Below, one piece after another: positions 53,906 to 62,753 of a stretch of DNA of 64,000 nucleotides. The stretch covers positions 49,385 through 113,384 of the forward strand of contig MGUA01000007.1 in NCBI GenBank assembly GCA_001799735.1, written 5' to 3'. Position numbers and translations under genes: made by a program. This DNA is from Elusimicrobia bacterium GWB2_63_22 (GTDB taxonomy: Bacteria > Elusimicrobiota > Elusimicrobia > Elusimicrobiales > UBA9959). The notes beneath the pieces are model-generated. The model was not told the origin of the DNA and ran no database searches. It saw nothing but the letters and a program-made list of their open reading frames with translations. Every line of letters starts with the position of its first letter. Position 1 is the stretch's first letter.

Positions 53906-54153
53906 CAGCGCTGCAGCCTTTTAGACTGCTTTATTATCTCTTTGAAGACGGCCGTTACCCCGGCCGCGTAAATTTTGCCGCCGGCGTGGCCGCGGGCATT
54001 GGCCAGCACCTGCCGTTCGCGGGCCGGGTCGGAGACTTTTTTCTTCAGGCCGGCCAGCGGGGCCGCCAGGGCGAAGCGGCGGCCCAGCAGCGCGGCCAGG
54101 CGCCGGTCCAGCGCGTCTATTTTTTTACGGGCGGCCCGCAGTTCGTCGGTCAT
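53905..54153 (-). CDS. Chorismate mutase, AroQ class (short)
   Basis: 82 residues. MTDELRAARKKIDALDRRLAALLGRRFALAAPLAGLKKKVSDPARERQVL matches the first helices of monofunctional AroQ-type mutases. It rearranges chorismate to prephenate. First gene of the aro operon. A TAGAAT box lies 7 nt before the ATG with no ribosome site, pointing to a leaderless mRNA. TGATG overlap with the DAHP synthase gene. Confidence 0.88.
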   Translation of the reverse strand: MTDELRAARKKIDALDRRLAALLGRRFALAAPLAGLKKKVSDPARERQVLANARGHAGGKIYAAGVTAVFKEIIKQSKRLQR

Positions 54154-54202
54154 AACTAGAATTCTATTAAAATGGGGCCTCATAATAAAATAAAATATTA
54201 TT
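54154..54202. promoter_or_regulatory. Divergent promoter between the aro operon and prfB
   Basis: Only 49 bp separate the two start codons. On the minus strand TAGAAT (54161-54166) ends 7 nt before the chorismate mutase ATG. On the plus strand TAAAAT (54191-54196) ends 6 nt before the prfB ATG. Neither side has a Shine-Dalgarno, so both mRNAs look leaderless. The -35 elements are poor. Confidence 0.55.
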
Positions 54203-55327
54203 ATGGCCGAAAACCTGGAGCTGAAAGACATCGTCAACAAGATAGCCGAGCTGGAGGGCAACCTCTCCGCCTCGTCCAAACTTTACGGCCTGGCGGACAA
54301 GCGCGCCGTGCTGCGCGAGAAAGAGGCCGTGTCCGGCGCCGGGGATTTCTGGAACGACGCCCAGAAGGCGCAGGTGCACATGAAGGAGCTCAACGACCTG
54401 AAGAAAGGCGTGGAGCTGCTGGACTCCGTGGGCCGGGAGATAGAGGATTTTAAAGTGCATTTCGACCTGGCCAAGGACGCCGGCGACGAGAGCGAGCTGG
54501 CCGTGATCATGGCCGGGCTGCGCGAGGTGGAGAAGAAGCTGCGGGTGCTGGATTTCGAGCTGAAACTGGCGGGCCCCATGGACAAGATGGACGCCATCAT
54601 CAGCATCCACGCCGGCGTGGGCGGCACCGAGGCCTGCGACTGGGCGCAGATGCTGCTGCGCATGTACACCCGCTGGGCCGAACAGAAAGGCTTTACGTTC
54701 TCCATCACCGACATGCTGCAGGGCGAAGAGGCGGGCGTGCGCGGGGTGACCGCTTTTGTGAAGGGGCGCTACGCCTACGGCTACCTCAAGAGCGAGATCG
54801 GCGTGCACCGGCTGGTCCGCATTTCCCCTTTCGACGCCAACAAGCGGCGCCACACCTCCTTCGCCTCCATCGACGTGCTGGCGGACATCGAGGACGACAT
54901 CGAGATCAAGGTAGAGGACAAGGATATCAAGCTCGACACCTTCCGCTCCGGCGGCGCGGGCGGCCAGAACGTCAACAAGGTGGAGACCGCCGTCCGCCTG
55001 ACGCATATCCCGTCGGGCATAGTGGTGGCCTGCCAGATAGAGCGCTCCCAGCACCAGAACCGCGAGACCGCGATGAAGATGCTCAAGGCCAAGCTCTACG
55101 AGATAGAGATGGACAAGAAGCGCTCCGAGATGGAGCGCCACTACGACGCCAAGGGCGACATCGGCTGGGGCCACCAGATCCGCTCCTACGTTTTCATGCC
55201 TTACCAGCTGGTGAAAGACATGCGCTCCGGCCACGAGTCCTCGCAGATCGAGACCGTGATGGACGGCGACCTGGACCCTTTCATGCACGCCTACCTCTCC
55301 TGGTTCGCGGCCAACAAGAAAAAATAG
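54203..55327 (+). CDS. prfB: Peptide chain release factor 2
   Basis: 374 residues. Stop-recognition SPF tripeptide at 208-210 (RF2-type, UGA/UAA) and GGQ at 253-255 in [21 protein letters not shown]. The reading frame is continuous: the internal UGA and +1 frameshift that autoregulates many prfB genes is absent. Leaderless start likely. Confidence 0.96.
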   Translation: MAENLELKDIVNKIAELEGNLSASSKLYGLADKRAVLREKEAVSGAGDFWNDAQKAQVHMKELNDLKKGVELLDSVGREIEDFKVHFDLAKDAGDESELAVIMAGLREVEKKLRVLDFELKLAGPMDKMDAIISIHAGVGGTEACDWAQMLLRMYTRWAEQKGFTFSITDMLQGEEAGVRGVTAFVKGRYAYGYLKSEIGVHRLVRISPFDANKRRHTSFASIDVLADIEDDIEIKVEDKDIKLDTFRSGGAGGQNVNKVETAVRLTHIPSGIVVACQIERSQHQNRETAMKMLKAKLYEIEMDKKRSEMERHYDAKGDIGWGHQIRSYVFMPYQLVKDMRSGHESSQIETVMDGDLDPFMHAYLSWFAANKKK

Positions 55328-55357
55328 CCGCGCCGCCGCGGGGGGGATACAAATTAA

Positions 55358-56158
55358 ATGCTGATAGATACGCACACGCATCTTAACGATAAAGCTTTCG
55401 ACGCGGACCGCAAGGACGTTATAGCGCGCTCTTTCGCCGCCGGGGTGGAAAGGATAGTGGAGATCGCCTGCGCTCCCGGCGAATGGCGGCAGGGGGAAGA
55501 CCTCTGCGCCGCCTATCCCGGCCAGATCACCTGCGCCTTCGGCGCCCACCCCGAATATACCAAGACCATGCCCGCCGACCTGCTGGCGCAGCTCGACGCT
55601 TATATGGCCAAACCCTGCGCGGTGGCGCTGGGCGAGGTGGGCCTGGATTACTGGTGGGATATCGGCACCAGGGAGGAGCAGCTCGCCCTGATGAACGCGC
55701 AGCTGCCGCTCTGCGCCAAATTCAACAAGCCCGCCGTCTTCCACGCCAGGAACGGCAAGACCGCCGCCCAGAACGCCTACGCCGACCTGCTGGAAGCCCT
55801 TAAAAAATGGGACCACCGTCCCGCCCGGCGCTTCCGCGGCGTGCTGCACTGCTTCTCCGGCAGCTGGGAGGACGCAAAGATCGGCCTCGACATGGGCCTC
55901 GCCCTCGGCGTGAACGGCACCTTCACCTATAAGAAGAACGACGCCCTGCGCGAGACCGTAAAGAAAGCCGGCATGGGCAACATAGTGCTGGAGACCGACT
56001 GCCCGTACCTGCCGCCCCAGTCTTCCCGCGGCCAGCGCAACGACCCGGCGCATATCCCGGAAATAGCCGTAATGGTGGCCGGTCACCTGGGCCTCAGCAA
56101 CGGCGCTCTCGCCGCCGCCACCACCGCCAACGCCTTCGACCTCTTCGGCCAGCTGTAA
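55358..56158 (+). CDS. tatD: TatD-family metal-dependent hydrolase/DNase
   Basis: 266 residues. MLIDTHTHLNDKAFDADR (HxH metal site), GAHPEYT, ALGEVGLDYWW, VFHARNG, GVLHCFSGSWEDA and VLETDCPYLPPQ give the metal ligands of TatD. It acts on DNA 3' ends or related phosphodiesters. 12 bp before metH, same strand. Confidence 0.93.
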   Translation: MLIDTHTHLNDKAFDADRKDVIARSFAAGVERIVEIACAPGEWRQGEDLCAAYPGQITCAFGAHPEYTKTMPADLLAQLDAYMAKPCAVALGEVGLDYWWDIGTREEQLALMNAQLPLCAKFNKPAVFHARNGKTAAQNAYADLLEALKKWDHRPARRFRGVLHCFSGSWEDAKIGLDMGLALGVNGTFTYKKNDALRETVKKAGMGNIVLETDCPYLPPQSSRGQRNDPAHIPEIAVMVAGHLGLSNGALAAATTANAFDLFGQL

Positions 56159-56170
56159 ATCTGGAGCATT

Positions 56171-58687
56171 ATGACCAACGACGAAATAAAAAAACTTTTA
56201 GCGGAGCGCATCCCGATCTTCGACGGCGCCATGGGCACCTACCTGCAGGGCTTCGGCCTTAAAGAGAGCGACTACGCCGGCCACGAAGGCCTCAACGAGA
56301 TGCTTTCCATCTCCAGGCCCGAAGTCATACAGAAAGTGCACGAGGACTACCTCGCCGCCGGCGCCGACTTTGTGGAGACCAACACCTTCGGCGCCAACGC
56401 CGCCGTTCTCGCCGAATACGGCCTCCAGGCGAGGGTGCGCGAATTCAACCTCGCCTCCGTGAGACTCGCCCGCGCCGCCGCCGACAAACATTCCACCCCG
56501 GCCCGCCGCCGCTATGTGGCGGGCTCGGTCGGCCCCACCAATAAAGCCCTCTTCGTAACCGGCGGCATGAGCTTCGACGAGCTGCGCGATATCTACCTCG
56601 CCCAGCTCGGCGCCCTCATCGAGGGCGGCGCCGATATCCTGCTGCTCGAGACCGCCCACGACATCCTTAACCTCAAGGCCGGCCTCGCCGCCGCGCGCCT
56701 CGCCTTTAAAAAAACCGGCCGCGAGCTCCCCGTGGTGGTCTCGGCCACCATGGACGACAGCAACAAGATGCTCTCCGGCCACGACGCCGAGGCCTTCTTC
56801 GCCGCCGTGGAGCATTTTCCGCTCTCGGCTATAGGCTTTAACTGCTCCACCGGCCCCGAAGGCCTGCGCCTGCGCCTCGAGCGCCTGGCCGCCCGCGCCC
56901 AGTTCCCCGTTTTCGCCATGCCCAACGCCGGCCTGCCCGACGAGAAAGGCCGCTACCTGGAGAGCCCGGAGAAATTCGCCTCCGTGATGACCAATTTCGC
57001 CCGGGGCGGCCTGCTGAACATGGCCGGCGGCTGCTGCGGCACCTCGCCCGAGCACATAAAGGCCCTCGCCCTGGCCGTGAAAGAGGTAAAGCCGCGCGCC
57101 CTGCCCTCCGCCTCCCCGTGGACCGTATCCGGCGTGGAAGCCCTCTTCTACGACGAGATAGAGCCCCCGGTGATGGCCGGCGAGCGCAATAATTCCATAG
57201 GTTCCAAGAAATTCCGCGACATGGTAGCCGCTAACGACTGGGACGGCGCCCTGGCGCTGGGCAAGGCGCAGGCCGCCGCCGGCGCCCACGTGCTGGACGT
57301 CTGCCTGGCCAACCCCGAGCGCAACGAGCTGGCCGACGTTAAGACCTTCCTGCCGCGCCTCACCAAGGCCGTGCGCTTGCCCCTCATGACCGACACCACG
57401 GACCTGGCCGTGATGGAGGAGGCGCTTAAGACCGCGCCCGGCAAGGCCATCCTCAATTCCGTCAACTTCGAATTTGGCACCGACAAGCCCCGCGCCGCCG
57501 CCGAGCTGGTAAAAACCTACGGCGCCAAGCTGGTATTCGGCTGCATAGACGAGGACAAAACCCACGGCCTGCCGCTGGACTGCGAGCGCAAGGTGGCTAT
57601 CGCCCGGCGCGCCTACGCCTTCCTCACCGGGGAGTGCGGTCTCAAGGCCGGGGACATCATCTTCGATACGCTGGTCTTCCCCGTGGCCGTAGGCGGCGAG
57701 CATGCTAAAACCGCCCACGAGACCATAAAGGCCATAGAGACCATTAAGAAGGAATTCCCCGGAGTAAAGACCATCCTCGGCGTCAGCAACGTCTCCTTCG
57801 GCCTGCCGCCGGCCAGCCGCGAGGTGCTTAACTCCGTGTTCCTGCACCACGCCGTTAAGGCCGGGCTGGACATCGCCATCGTCAATATAGAGAAGCTCAA
57901 ACGCTACGCCCTGATACCGCAAGACGAGAAAATTCTGGCTGAGGACCTGATCTTCGCCAGGCGGCCCGACGCCGCCCAGGCCTTCGCCGCCAAGTACCGC
58001 GACGCCAAGAAGGCCGCCCCGGCCGCCGCCGCGCACGACGCCCCGCCGGAGGAGAAGCTGCGCCTGGCCGTGCTCAACGGCACCCGCGCCGGCATCCCCG
58101 AGGCCGTGGCCGAACTGCTTAAGACCCTGCACCCGCTCGAAGTCATCAACGGCCCCGTTATGCGGGCCATGGGCGAGGTGGGCAAACTTTTCGCCGCCGG
58201 CGACCTGATAGTGACCGAAGTGCTGCAGAGCGCCGAGGCCGCCAAGGCCGCGGTGACCGCCCTGGAGCCCGCGCTGAAAGCGCAGAAGGCGCAGAAGCGC
58301 GGCAAACTGCTGCTCGCTACCGTTAAGGGCGATGTGCACGACATCGGCAAGAATTTAGTCTCCATCATCTTCGAGAGCAACGGTTTTGAAGTGGTGGACC
58401 TGGGCGTTAAAGTGCCGCCTGAAGAGATAGCCGCCGCGGCCGTGAAGCATAGTCCGGACATCATCGGTCTGTCGGGCCTGCTGGTGCGCTCCTGCGAGCA
58501 GATGACCATCACCGCGCGCGAACTCGCCGCAGCCGGCATAAAGGCCCCGCTGCTGGTGGGCGGCGCCGCGCTGACGCAGAAATTCACCGACGCCAGCATC
58601 GTCCCGCATTACAACGGTCCGGTGTTCTACTCCAAAGACGCCATGGAAGGCCTCAACTATATACTCCGCGCCGGAGCGGCCAAATAA
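56171..58687 (+). CDS. metH: Cobalamin-dependent methionine synthase, catalytic part (no activation domain)
   Basis: 838 residues. Homocysteine domain (~1-310) with zinc ligands C225, C288 and C289; pterin (methyl-THF) domain (~325-600); B12 cap (~630-705); B12 domain with D721-x-H723-x2-G726 (DVHDIGKN), H723 being the cobalt ligand. It transfers methyl from methyl-tetrahydrofolate to homocysteine. The ~300-residue reactivation domain fused at the C-terminus in E. coli is missing but is encoded by the next gene, which overlaps by one base. Confidence 0.95.
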   Translation: MTNDEIKKLLAERIPIFDGAMGTYLQGFGLKESDYAGHEGLNEMLSISRPEVIQKVHEDYLAAGADFVETNTFGANAAVLAEYGLQARVREFNLASVRLARAAADKHSTPARRRYVAGSVGPTNKALFVTGGMSFDELRDIYLAQLGALIEGGADILLLETAHDILNLKAGLAAARLAFKKTGRELPVVVSATMDDSNKMLSGHDAEAFFAAVEHFPLSAIGFNCSTGPEGLRLRLERLAARAQFPVFAMPNAGLPDEKGRYLESPEKFASVMTNFARGGLLNMAGGCCGTSPEHIKALALAVKEVKPRALPSASPWTVSGVEALFYDEIEPPVMAGERNNSIGSKKFRDMVAANDWDGALALGKAQAAAGAHVLDVCLANPERNELADVKTFLPRLTKAVRLPLMTDTTDLAVMEEALKTAPGKAILNSVNFEFGTDKPRAAAELVKTYGAKLVFGCIDEDKTHGLPLDCERKVAIARRAYAFLTGECGLKAGDIIFDTLVFPVAVGGEHAKTAHETIKAIETIKKEFPGVKTILGVSNVSFGLPPASREVLNSVFLHHAVKAGLDIAIVNIEKLKRYALIPQDEKILAEDLIFARRPDAAQAFAAKYRDAKKAAPAAAAHDAPPEEKLRLAVLNGTRAGIPEAVAELLKTLHPLEVINGPVMRAMGEVGKLFAAGDLIVTEVLQSAEAAKAAVTALEPALKAQKAQKRGKLLLATVKGDVHDIGKNLVSIIFESNGFEVVDLGVKVPPEEIAAAAVKHSPDIIGLSGLLVRSCEQMTITARELAAAGIKAPLLVGGAALTQKFTDASIVPHYNGPVFYSKDAMEGLNYILRAGAAK

Positions 58688-59484
58688 TGAGCGGGAACCT
58701 CTACCCGGACGACATCCCGGTCCCCGCGGACCTGGAGCGGCATTACGCCGAGGCCGGGCTGGAGGAGCTGTTCGAGAACATGGACGAGGGTTTGTTCAAC
58801 CTCCGCTTCCTGAAGCTCAAGAAGGGCGACCCGGAAAAAGAGAGGGAGACCAGGGAATTGGTGGACGGGATAAAGCGGGAGATCATCGCCGGTAAGTTGA
58901 TAAAGCCGCGCGGCGTCTACCGGTTCTTCTCGGTGAGCAGTGAAGCCGACCGTATTGTTTTCCACGACAGGGCAGGGAGCAAGGCGCCCGTCTTCGACTT
59001 CCCGCGGCAGAAGGGCGGGGAGAAACTTTGCCTGGCGGATTTCGCCGCGCCGGCCGGCCGGCAGGACTACATAGCGCTGTTCGCCGTCACCTGCGGCGAA
59101 GGCGTGCTGGAGCTGGCGAAGCGGGAAAAAGAGGCGGGCAACTACGTGAAGTCCTACCTGGTGGAGGCGCTGGCGCTGATGCTGGCCGAGGCTTTCGCAG
59201 ACGTGATCCATTACCGCATACGCCAGGCCTGGGGCATAGCCGAAACCCCGGTGAAGCCGCTGCTGCGCAGCCGATACCGCGGCAAGCGCTATTCCTTCGG
59301 CTACCCGGTGTGCCCGGACCTGGCCAACCAGAAAGTCCTGTTCGACCTGCTCAAGCCGGAACCCGACGCCGGCATAAACCTCACCGATGGCTTCATGATG
59401 GACCCCGAAGCCTCCGTCTCCGCCATAGTCTTCCACAACCCCAAAGCAGTATATTTTGATATGGGGTCAGGTCTTGAATCTTGA
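58687..59484 (+). CDS. Stand-alone MetH activation (AdoMet-binding) domain
   Basis: 265 residues. RGKRYSFGYPVCPDLANQK (Y202-D211 core) is the AdoMet-binding signature of the MetH activation domain, with ALALMLAEAFADVIHYRIRQAWG before it. It would reductively remethylate oxidised cob(II)alamin on the partner protein. TAATG overlap with metH implies coupled translation. The last residues (MGSGLES) and stop codon are read from the palindromic repeat at 59461, so the native C-terminus has been cut or changed. Confidence 0.92.
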   Translation: MSGNLYPDDIPVPADLERHYAEAGLEELFENMDEGLFNLRFLKLKKGDPEKERETRELVDGIKREIIAGKLIKPRGVYRFFSVSSEADRIVFHDRAGSKAPVFDFPRQKGGEKLCLADFAAPAGRQDYIALFAVTCGEGVLELAKREKEAGNYVKSYLVEALALMLAEAFADVIHYRIRQAWGIAETPVKPLLRSRYRGKRYSFGYPVCPDLANQKVLFDLLKPEPDAGINLTDGFMMDPEASVSAIVFHNPKAVYFDMGSGLES

Positions 59485-59547
59485 CATTCGTAGAGATCAA
59501 GCTGCCTATATCGGTTGAAAATGTCAAGATTCAAGACCTGACCCCAT
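59461..59547. repeat. 28-bp inverted repeat (GGGGTCAGGTCTTGAATC family) with 31-nt loop
   Basis: Arms 59461-59488 and 59520-59547 are perfect reverse complements and match the palindrome at 22032-22086. The left arm encodes the C-terminus and stop of the MetH activation gene. Confidence 0.88.
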
Positions 59548-59563
59548 GGGACTTTTTTGGGTC

Positions 59564-59645
59564 TTGACACTTGGGATAGGCCTGCTATACTATCATTGGG
59601 TCCGCGGCCCCTATTAGTGGGTTTCTCGCGGACCCTTTCTTTTTG
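59564..59645 (+). ncRNA. Strong promoter immediately followed by a terminator-type hairpin (possible very short RNA)
   Basis: TTGACA (59564-59569), a 16-bp spacer and TATACT (59586-59591) form a near-consensus promoter. The predicted start falls at the base of a hairpin, GGGTCCGCG (59598-59606)/CGCGGACCC (59627-59635), followed by TTTCTTTTT. The transcript would be about 45-50 nt and antisense to the last codons of the gene ending at 59614. It may be a small RNA, or a terminator that silences a promoter brought in with the repeat. Confidence 0.45.
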
Positions 59646-60123
59646 CCTTCTTTTTAGGATTTTCCACTCTTACGCGGATAACCCAGCTGTCACGAAGGCG
59701 CTCGGCTTTCGGGGGGGCCGTCACCCATTCCGGCTGACCCTCATAGGAGGCCTCGCCGGTGGCTGTGTCCAGGTTGACGTAGAAACCCCTGGCGCCGCTG
59801 CCAAAAACATCCAGCTCTTCGCGCAACTTGCCGGGCAGCGCCCCGGCCGGTTCCCAACCCACCTGCACAAAGCCGGTAGGCCATTGCCAGAACAGGGCGT
59901 CGAAGACCGGGCGGTGAACGACAGTTTTATACGCGCCGTGATCTATTACAGCTGCTGTCTCCCCGCCGGTAAAATGCGGCGAGATCTTCAGGCCGGCGCG
60001 TTCCGCCAGCGCCGTGCCGAGCGGATTGGAGTACAGCACAATGCCCACCCCCGCGGCGGCGGCCAGGGCCAGCCAGGCCCAGCCGAACAAGGCTTTAACG
60101 CGGGGGGTCACAGGAGCCCCCAC
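59614..60123 (-). CDS. Membrane-anchored protein of unknown function
   Basis: 169 residues. One N-terminal transmembrane helix (~12-32: FGWAWLALAAAAGVGIVLY), then an exported alpha/beta part and a very basic tail (NPKKKAKRKGPRETH). No family is recognised. It overlaps the downstream end of the membrane ferredoxin gene by 16 bp and is probably its partner. Its last codons form one arm of the plus-strand hairpin at 59598-59635. Confidence 0.65.
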   Translation of the reverse strand: MGAPVTPRVKALFGWAWLALAAAAGVGIVLYSNPLGTALAERAGLKISPHFTGGETAAVIDHGAYKTVVHRPVFDALFWQWPTGFVQVGWEPAGALPGKLREELDVFGSGARGFYVNLDTATGEASYEGQPEWVTAPPKAERLRDSWVIRVRVENPKKKAKRKGPRETH

Positions 60124-61250
60124 AGCCCGCGCAGCAGCCTGGCCGTTACCTGCACGCAGGTGCCGCTCACGAAATAAGCCAATATCAGGAAAGCCGGGTA
60201 AAGGAACAGGACGCGCGCCAACCCCGGGTTGGAACCTTCCGGAGTGCCCTTAACGTGGTAATGGATGGCGCCGGCCGGGCAGTTGTCCAGGCATTTTCCG
60301 CAGCGTGCGCAGCTGTTGCCGGGGCTGCCGGCCGCGCGGCTCTCGGGGGTCATGGCCAGCACCGGGCAGGCCTTAACGCAGGCCCCGCAGTCCACGCAGA
60401 CGGACCTGTCCACTTTTATGTCGAAAGGCGAGACCCGGCTAAACCCGGCCTGCAGCGCGCCTATCGGGCAGAGGAAGGAGCATTGCGCCCGGCGTTTCAT
60501 CAGCAGCGGCAGCACTATTACCATGGAGATGAAGACCGAGGTGTACATGGCTATGCGCACCAACTCTCCCGGGGAGCTGCCGGCGGGGATCTCGGTCACC
60601 ACTTTAAAAGCGCAGGTGGCTATGCAGTAGACCGGGAACATCAGGGCCGTAGAGAGCAGGAACGTGAAGAGCAGCACCGCCAACGGCAGGCTGGTCAGCC
60701 ATTTTGGCGTGCGCTGTATTACCGCCCGCGGCAGCAGCCGGGAGAAAAAGTCGTCGAAGCCGCCGAAAAAACAGATCCAGGAGCACCAGCCGCGCCCCAG
60801 CACCAGCGAGGCCCCCAGCCAGACGAGCATAATGGAGACCACCGAAGTAGAAATGCCGGAGATGACGCCCGGCCAGATCACCGTGCCTTTGAGGGCCGCG
60901 GGAACGATGTTGTAAAAAGCTGCGATGTGACAGAGGGGGAGACCTTCCCTGCACATGAAGTCGGCGTTGACGCCCGGCAGTGCGGCTACGTCCGCCCGGC
61001 CCAGCAGATAGGAGGCCGCGAACAGCGCCGCGTAAAGTGCGAACACCGGGGCGCGCCAGCGGTCGGTCCGGCCGGTATGCGCCATCAGCACGAAAGCCGC
61101 GTTGAAGATCAGCCACAGCAGCGCCGCCGCGGCGTACTCCGCGCTCCCGGCCGGCCGGGCGGTCCACAGGTAGATCAAGGCCGTCAGCGCCAGCAGCGGG
61201 AGGGCCAGCAAGGCCGTGTCAGCTGCTCTCGGTAATTTTATTGATATCAT
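60108..61250 (-). CDS. NapH/NosR-type membrane-bound polyferredoxin
   Basis: 380 residues from the ATG at 61250 (a TTG at 61286 is possible). Five or six membrane helices, then cytoplasmic Cys motifs: GRGWCSWICFFGG and QCSFLCPIGAL of the NapH/NosR/CcoG type, and two [4Fe-4S] sets, CVDCGACVKACP and CARCGKCLDNCP. An extra loop has FMCREGLPLCHI. It probably moves electrons from quinol or cytoplasm to a periplasmic acceptor. No terminal reductase lies in the window, so the pathway is open. Confidence 0.87.
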   Translation of the reverse strand: MISIKLPRAADTALLALPLLALTALIYLWTARPAGSAEYAAAALLWLIFNAAFVLMAHTGRTDRWRAPVFALYAALFAASYLLGRADVAALPGVNADFMCREGLPLCHIAAFYNIVPAALKGTVIWPGVISGISTSVVSIMLVWLGASLVLGRGWCSWICFFGGFDDFFSRLLPRAVIQRTPKWLTSLPLAVLLFTFLLSTALMFPVYCIATCAFKVVTEIPAGSSPGELVRIAMYTSVFISMVIVLPLLMKRRAQCSFLCPIGALQAGFSRVSPFDIKVDRSVCVDCGACVKACPVLAMTPESRAAGSPGNSCARCGKCLDNCPAGAIHYHVKGTPEGSNPGLARVLFLYPAFLILAYFVSGTCVQVTARLLRGLWGLL

Positions 61251-61297
61251 TGGCGGCCCGGGCTTATTCCTGAGGCGGAGAATCAATTATATCATTG

Positions 61298-61310
61298 TAT
61301 AATTGTATAA
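61298..61310 (+). promoter_or_regulatory. -10 element of the B12-radical SAM operon, leaderless arrangement
   Basis: TATAAT (61298-61303) ends 7 nt before the ATG at 61311. No ribosome site is present. Confidence 0.5.
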
Positions 61311-62753
61311 ATGAGGCGTCCCGAAGTACTCCTTTTCAAGAGCCGCAGCCTGGCTTCAAAAGTGACCGGCAGCACCCCGCCGCTGGGGCTGCTCTACATC
61401 GCCGCCTGCCTGCGCGAACGCCTTAACGCCAAGGTGCGCGTGATAGACGCCGGCCTGGAGGCGGACCCGCTGAAGGCCCTGCGTTCGGCCATACGCGCCG
61501 ACCGGCCGGACGTGGTGGGTATCAGCGCGCTGACGGCCGAAGCCTTTCTCGCCCACAGTGCGGCCGACGCGGTTAAAACCGACGACGCCACTATCCCGGT
61601 GGTCATGGGCGGGCCGCACCCTTCCTCCGATCCCGAGCTGGTGCTCAAAGACCCCAACGTGGACGCAGCCGTTATAGGTGAGGGCGAAGACACTTTTACC
61701 GAGCTGGTGCGCCTGATAGCGTCCGAAGGCCCCGGCTGGAAGAAGCCCGAACTGCTGCGTGCCGTGGACGGCCTGGCTTTTATCGCCGACGGCAAGCCGG
61801 AGCTTTCAAAACCGCGCGCGCCCATAGCGGACCTGGACGCCCTGCCTTTCCCGGCGTGGGACCTGATAGACTACAAGAGGTTCTGGACCCGGGGCAGCAT
61901 GGCCAGCGCCGGCATTCGCCCGTACTTCACCATGTTCACCTCGCGCGGCTGCCCTTACCGCTGCGTGTACTGCCACCAGATCTTCGGCAAGAATTTCCGC
62001 GCCCGCTCGCCGGAAAGCGTGGCGGAGGAAACCGCCCGCCTGCTGAAGCTTGGCGCCAAGGATATAGAGATACTCGACGACATCGCTAATTTCAAACAGG
62101 ACCGCTTCGACCGCACGCTGGAGCTGATGCTGGAGCGCGGCCTGCACCCGACGCTGAGCTTCCCCAACGCCATCCGGGCGGACCTGATGCAGGAACATTC
62201 CATAGACCTGCTGAAGAAGGTGGGCGTGGGCGAGGTGTCCGTGGCCGTGGAGACCGCCTCGGAACGCCTGCAGGGCCTGCTGGGCAAGAATCTGTCGCTG
62301 CCTAAGGTCAGCCGCACCATAGAAATGCTGGCCGACCGCCGCATCTTCAGCCGCGGCTTCTTCATGCTGGGTTTCCCGACGGAGACCGAGGCCGAGATGC
62401 GCTCCACCATAAAGTTCGCGCATGCCTCGCGCCTGCACCTGGCGCTGTTCTTTACTCCCAACCCTTTCCGCAATACCGGCCTGTACGACATGTATGCCAA
62501 GGCCGGCAAACTCCCCAAGGACGCGCGTACCATAGACTACGAATACTACGGCGCGCCCTTCAACGCCAGCGAAGTGCCCGACGCCCGCTACCGCTGGCTG
62601 TACCGCTGGGCGTATTACGGCTTCTACGGCAATCCCCTGCGCGCCGCGCGCATCCTGCGCGACCGGCCCAGCCGGGCCGACATCCCGCTGCGCGCCTGGA
62701 AGCTGCTCACCAACGTGGTCTCTTTCCGCCGGGTCAAGGAGGGTGCCGCATGA
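61311..62753 (+). CDS. B12-binding-domain radical SAM protein 1
   Basis: 480 residues. N-terminal cobalamin-binding-like domain (~1-180: STPPLGLLYIAACLRERLNAKVRVIDAG, VVMGGPHPSSDPELVL, GEGEDTFTELV). Radical SAM core with C214-x3-C218-x2-C221 (CPYRCVYC), then a C-terminal helical extension. Such enzymes methylate unactivated carbons or remodel lipids, hopanoids, antibiotics or cofactors. ATGA overlap with the next gene of the same class. Confidence 0.9.
   Translation: MRRPEVLLFKSRSLASKVTGSTPPLGLLYIAACLRERLNAKVRVIDAGLEADPLKALRSAIRADRPDVVGISALTAEAFLAHSAADAVKTDDATIPVVMGGPHPSSDPELVLKDPNVDAAVIGEGEDTFTELVRLIASEGPGWKKPELLRAVDGLAFIADGKPELSKPRAPIADLDALPFPAWDLIDYKRFWTRGSMASAGIRPYFTMFTSRGCPYRCVYCHQIFGKNFRARSPESVAEETARLLKLGAKDIEILDDIANFKQDRFDRTLELMLERGLHPTLSFPNAIRADLMQEHSIDLLKKVGVGEVSVAVETASERLQGLLGKNLSLPKVSRTIEMLADRRIFSRGFFMLGFPTETEAEMRSTIKFAHASRLHLALFFTPNPFRNTGLYDMYAKAGKLPKDARTIDYEYYGAPFNASEVPDARYRWLYRWAYYGFYGNPLRAARILRDRPSRADIPLRAWKLLTNVVSFRRVKEGAA

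Noticed and set aside
54203-54300. Programmed +1 frameshift in prfB
   Set aside because: The reading frame is continuous from ATG; no internal UGA with a slippery CUU was found.
56198-58339. 713-codon minus-strand open frame opposite metH
   Set aside because: Gly/Ala/His-rich shadow; metH is unambiguous on the other strand.
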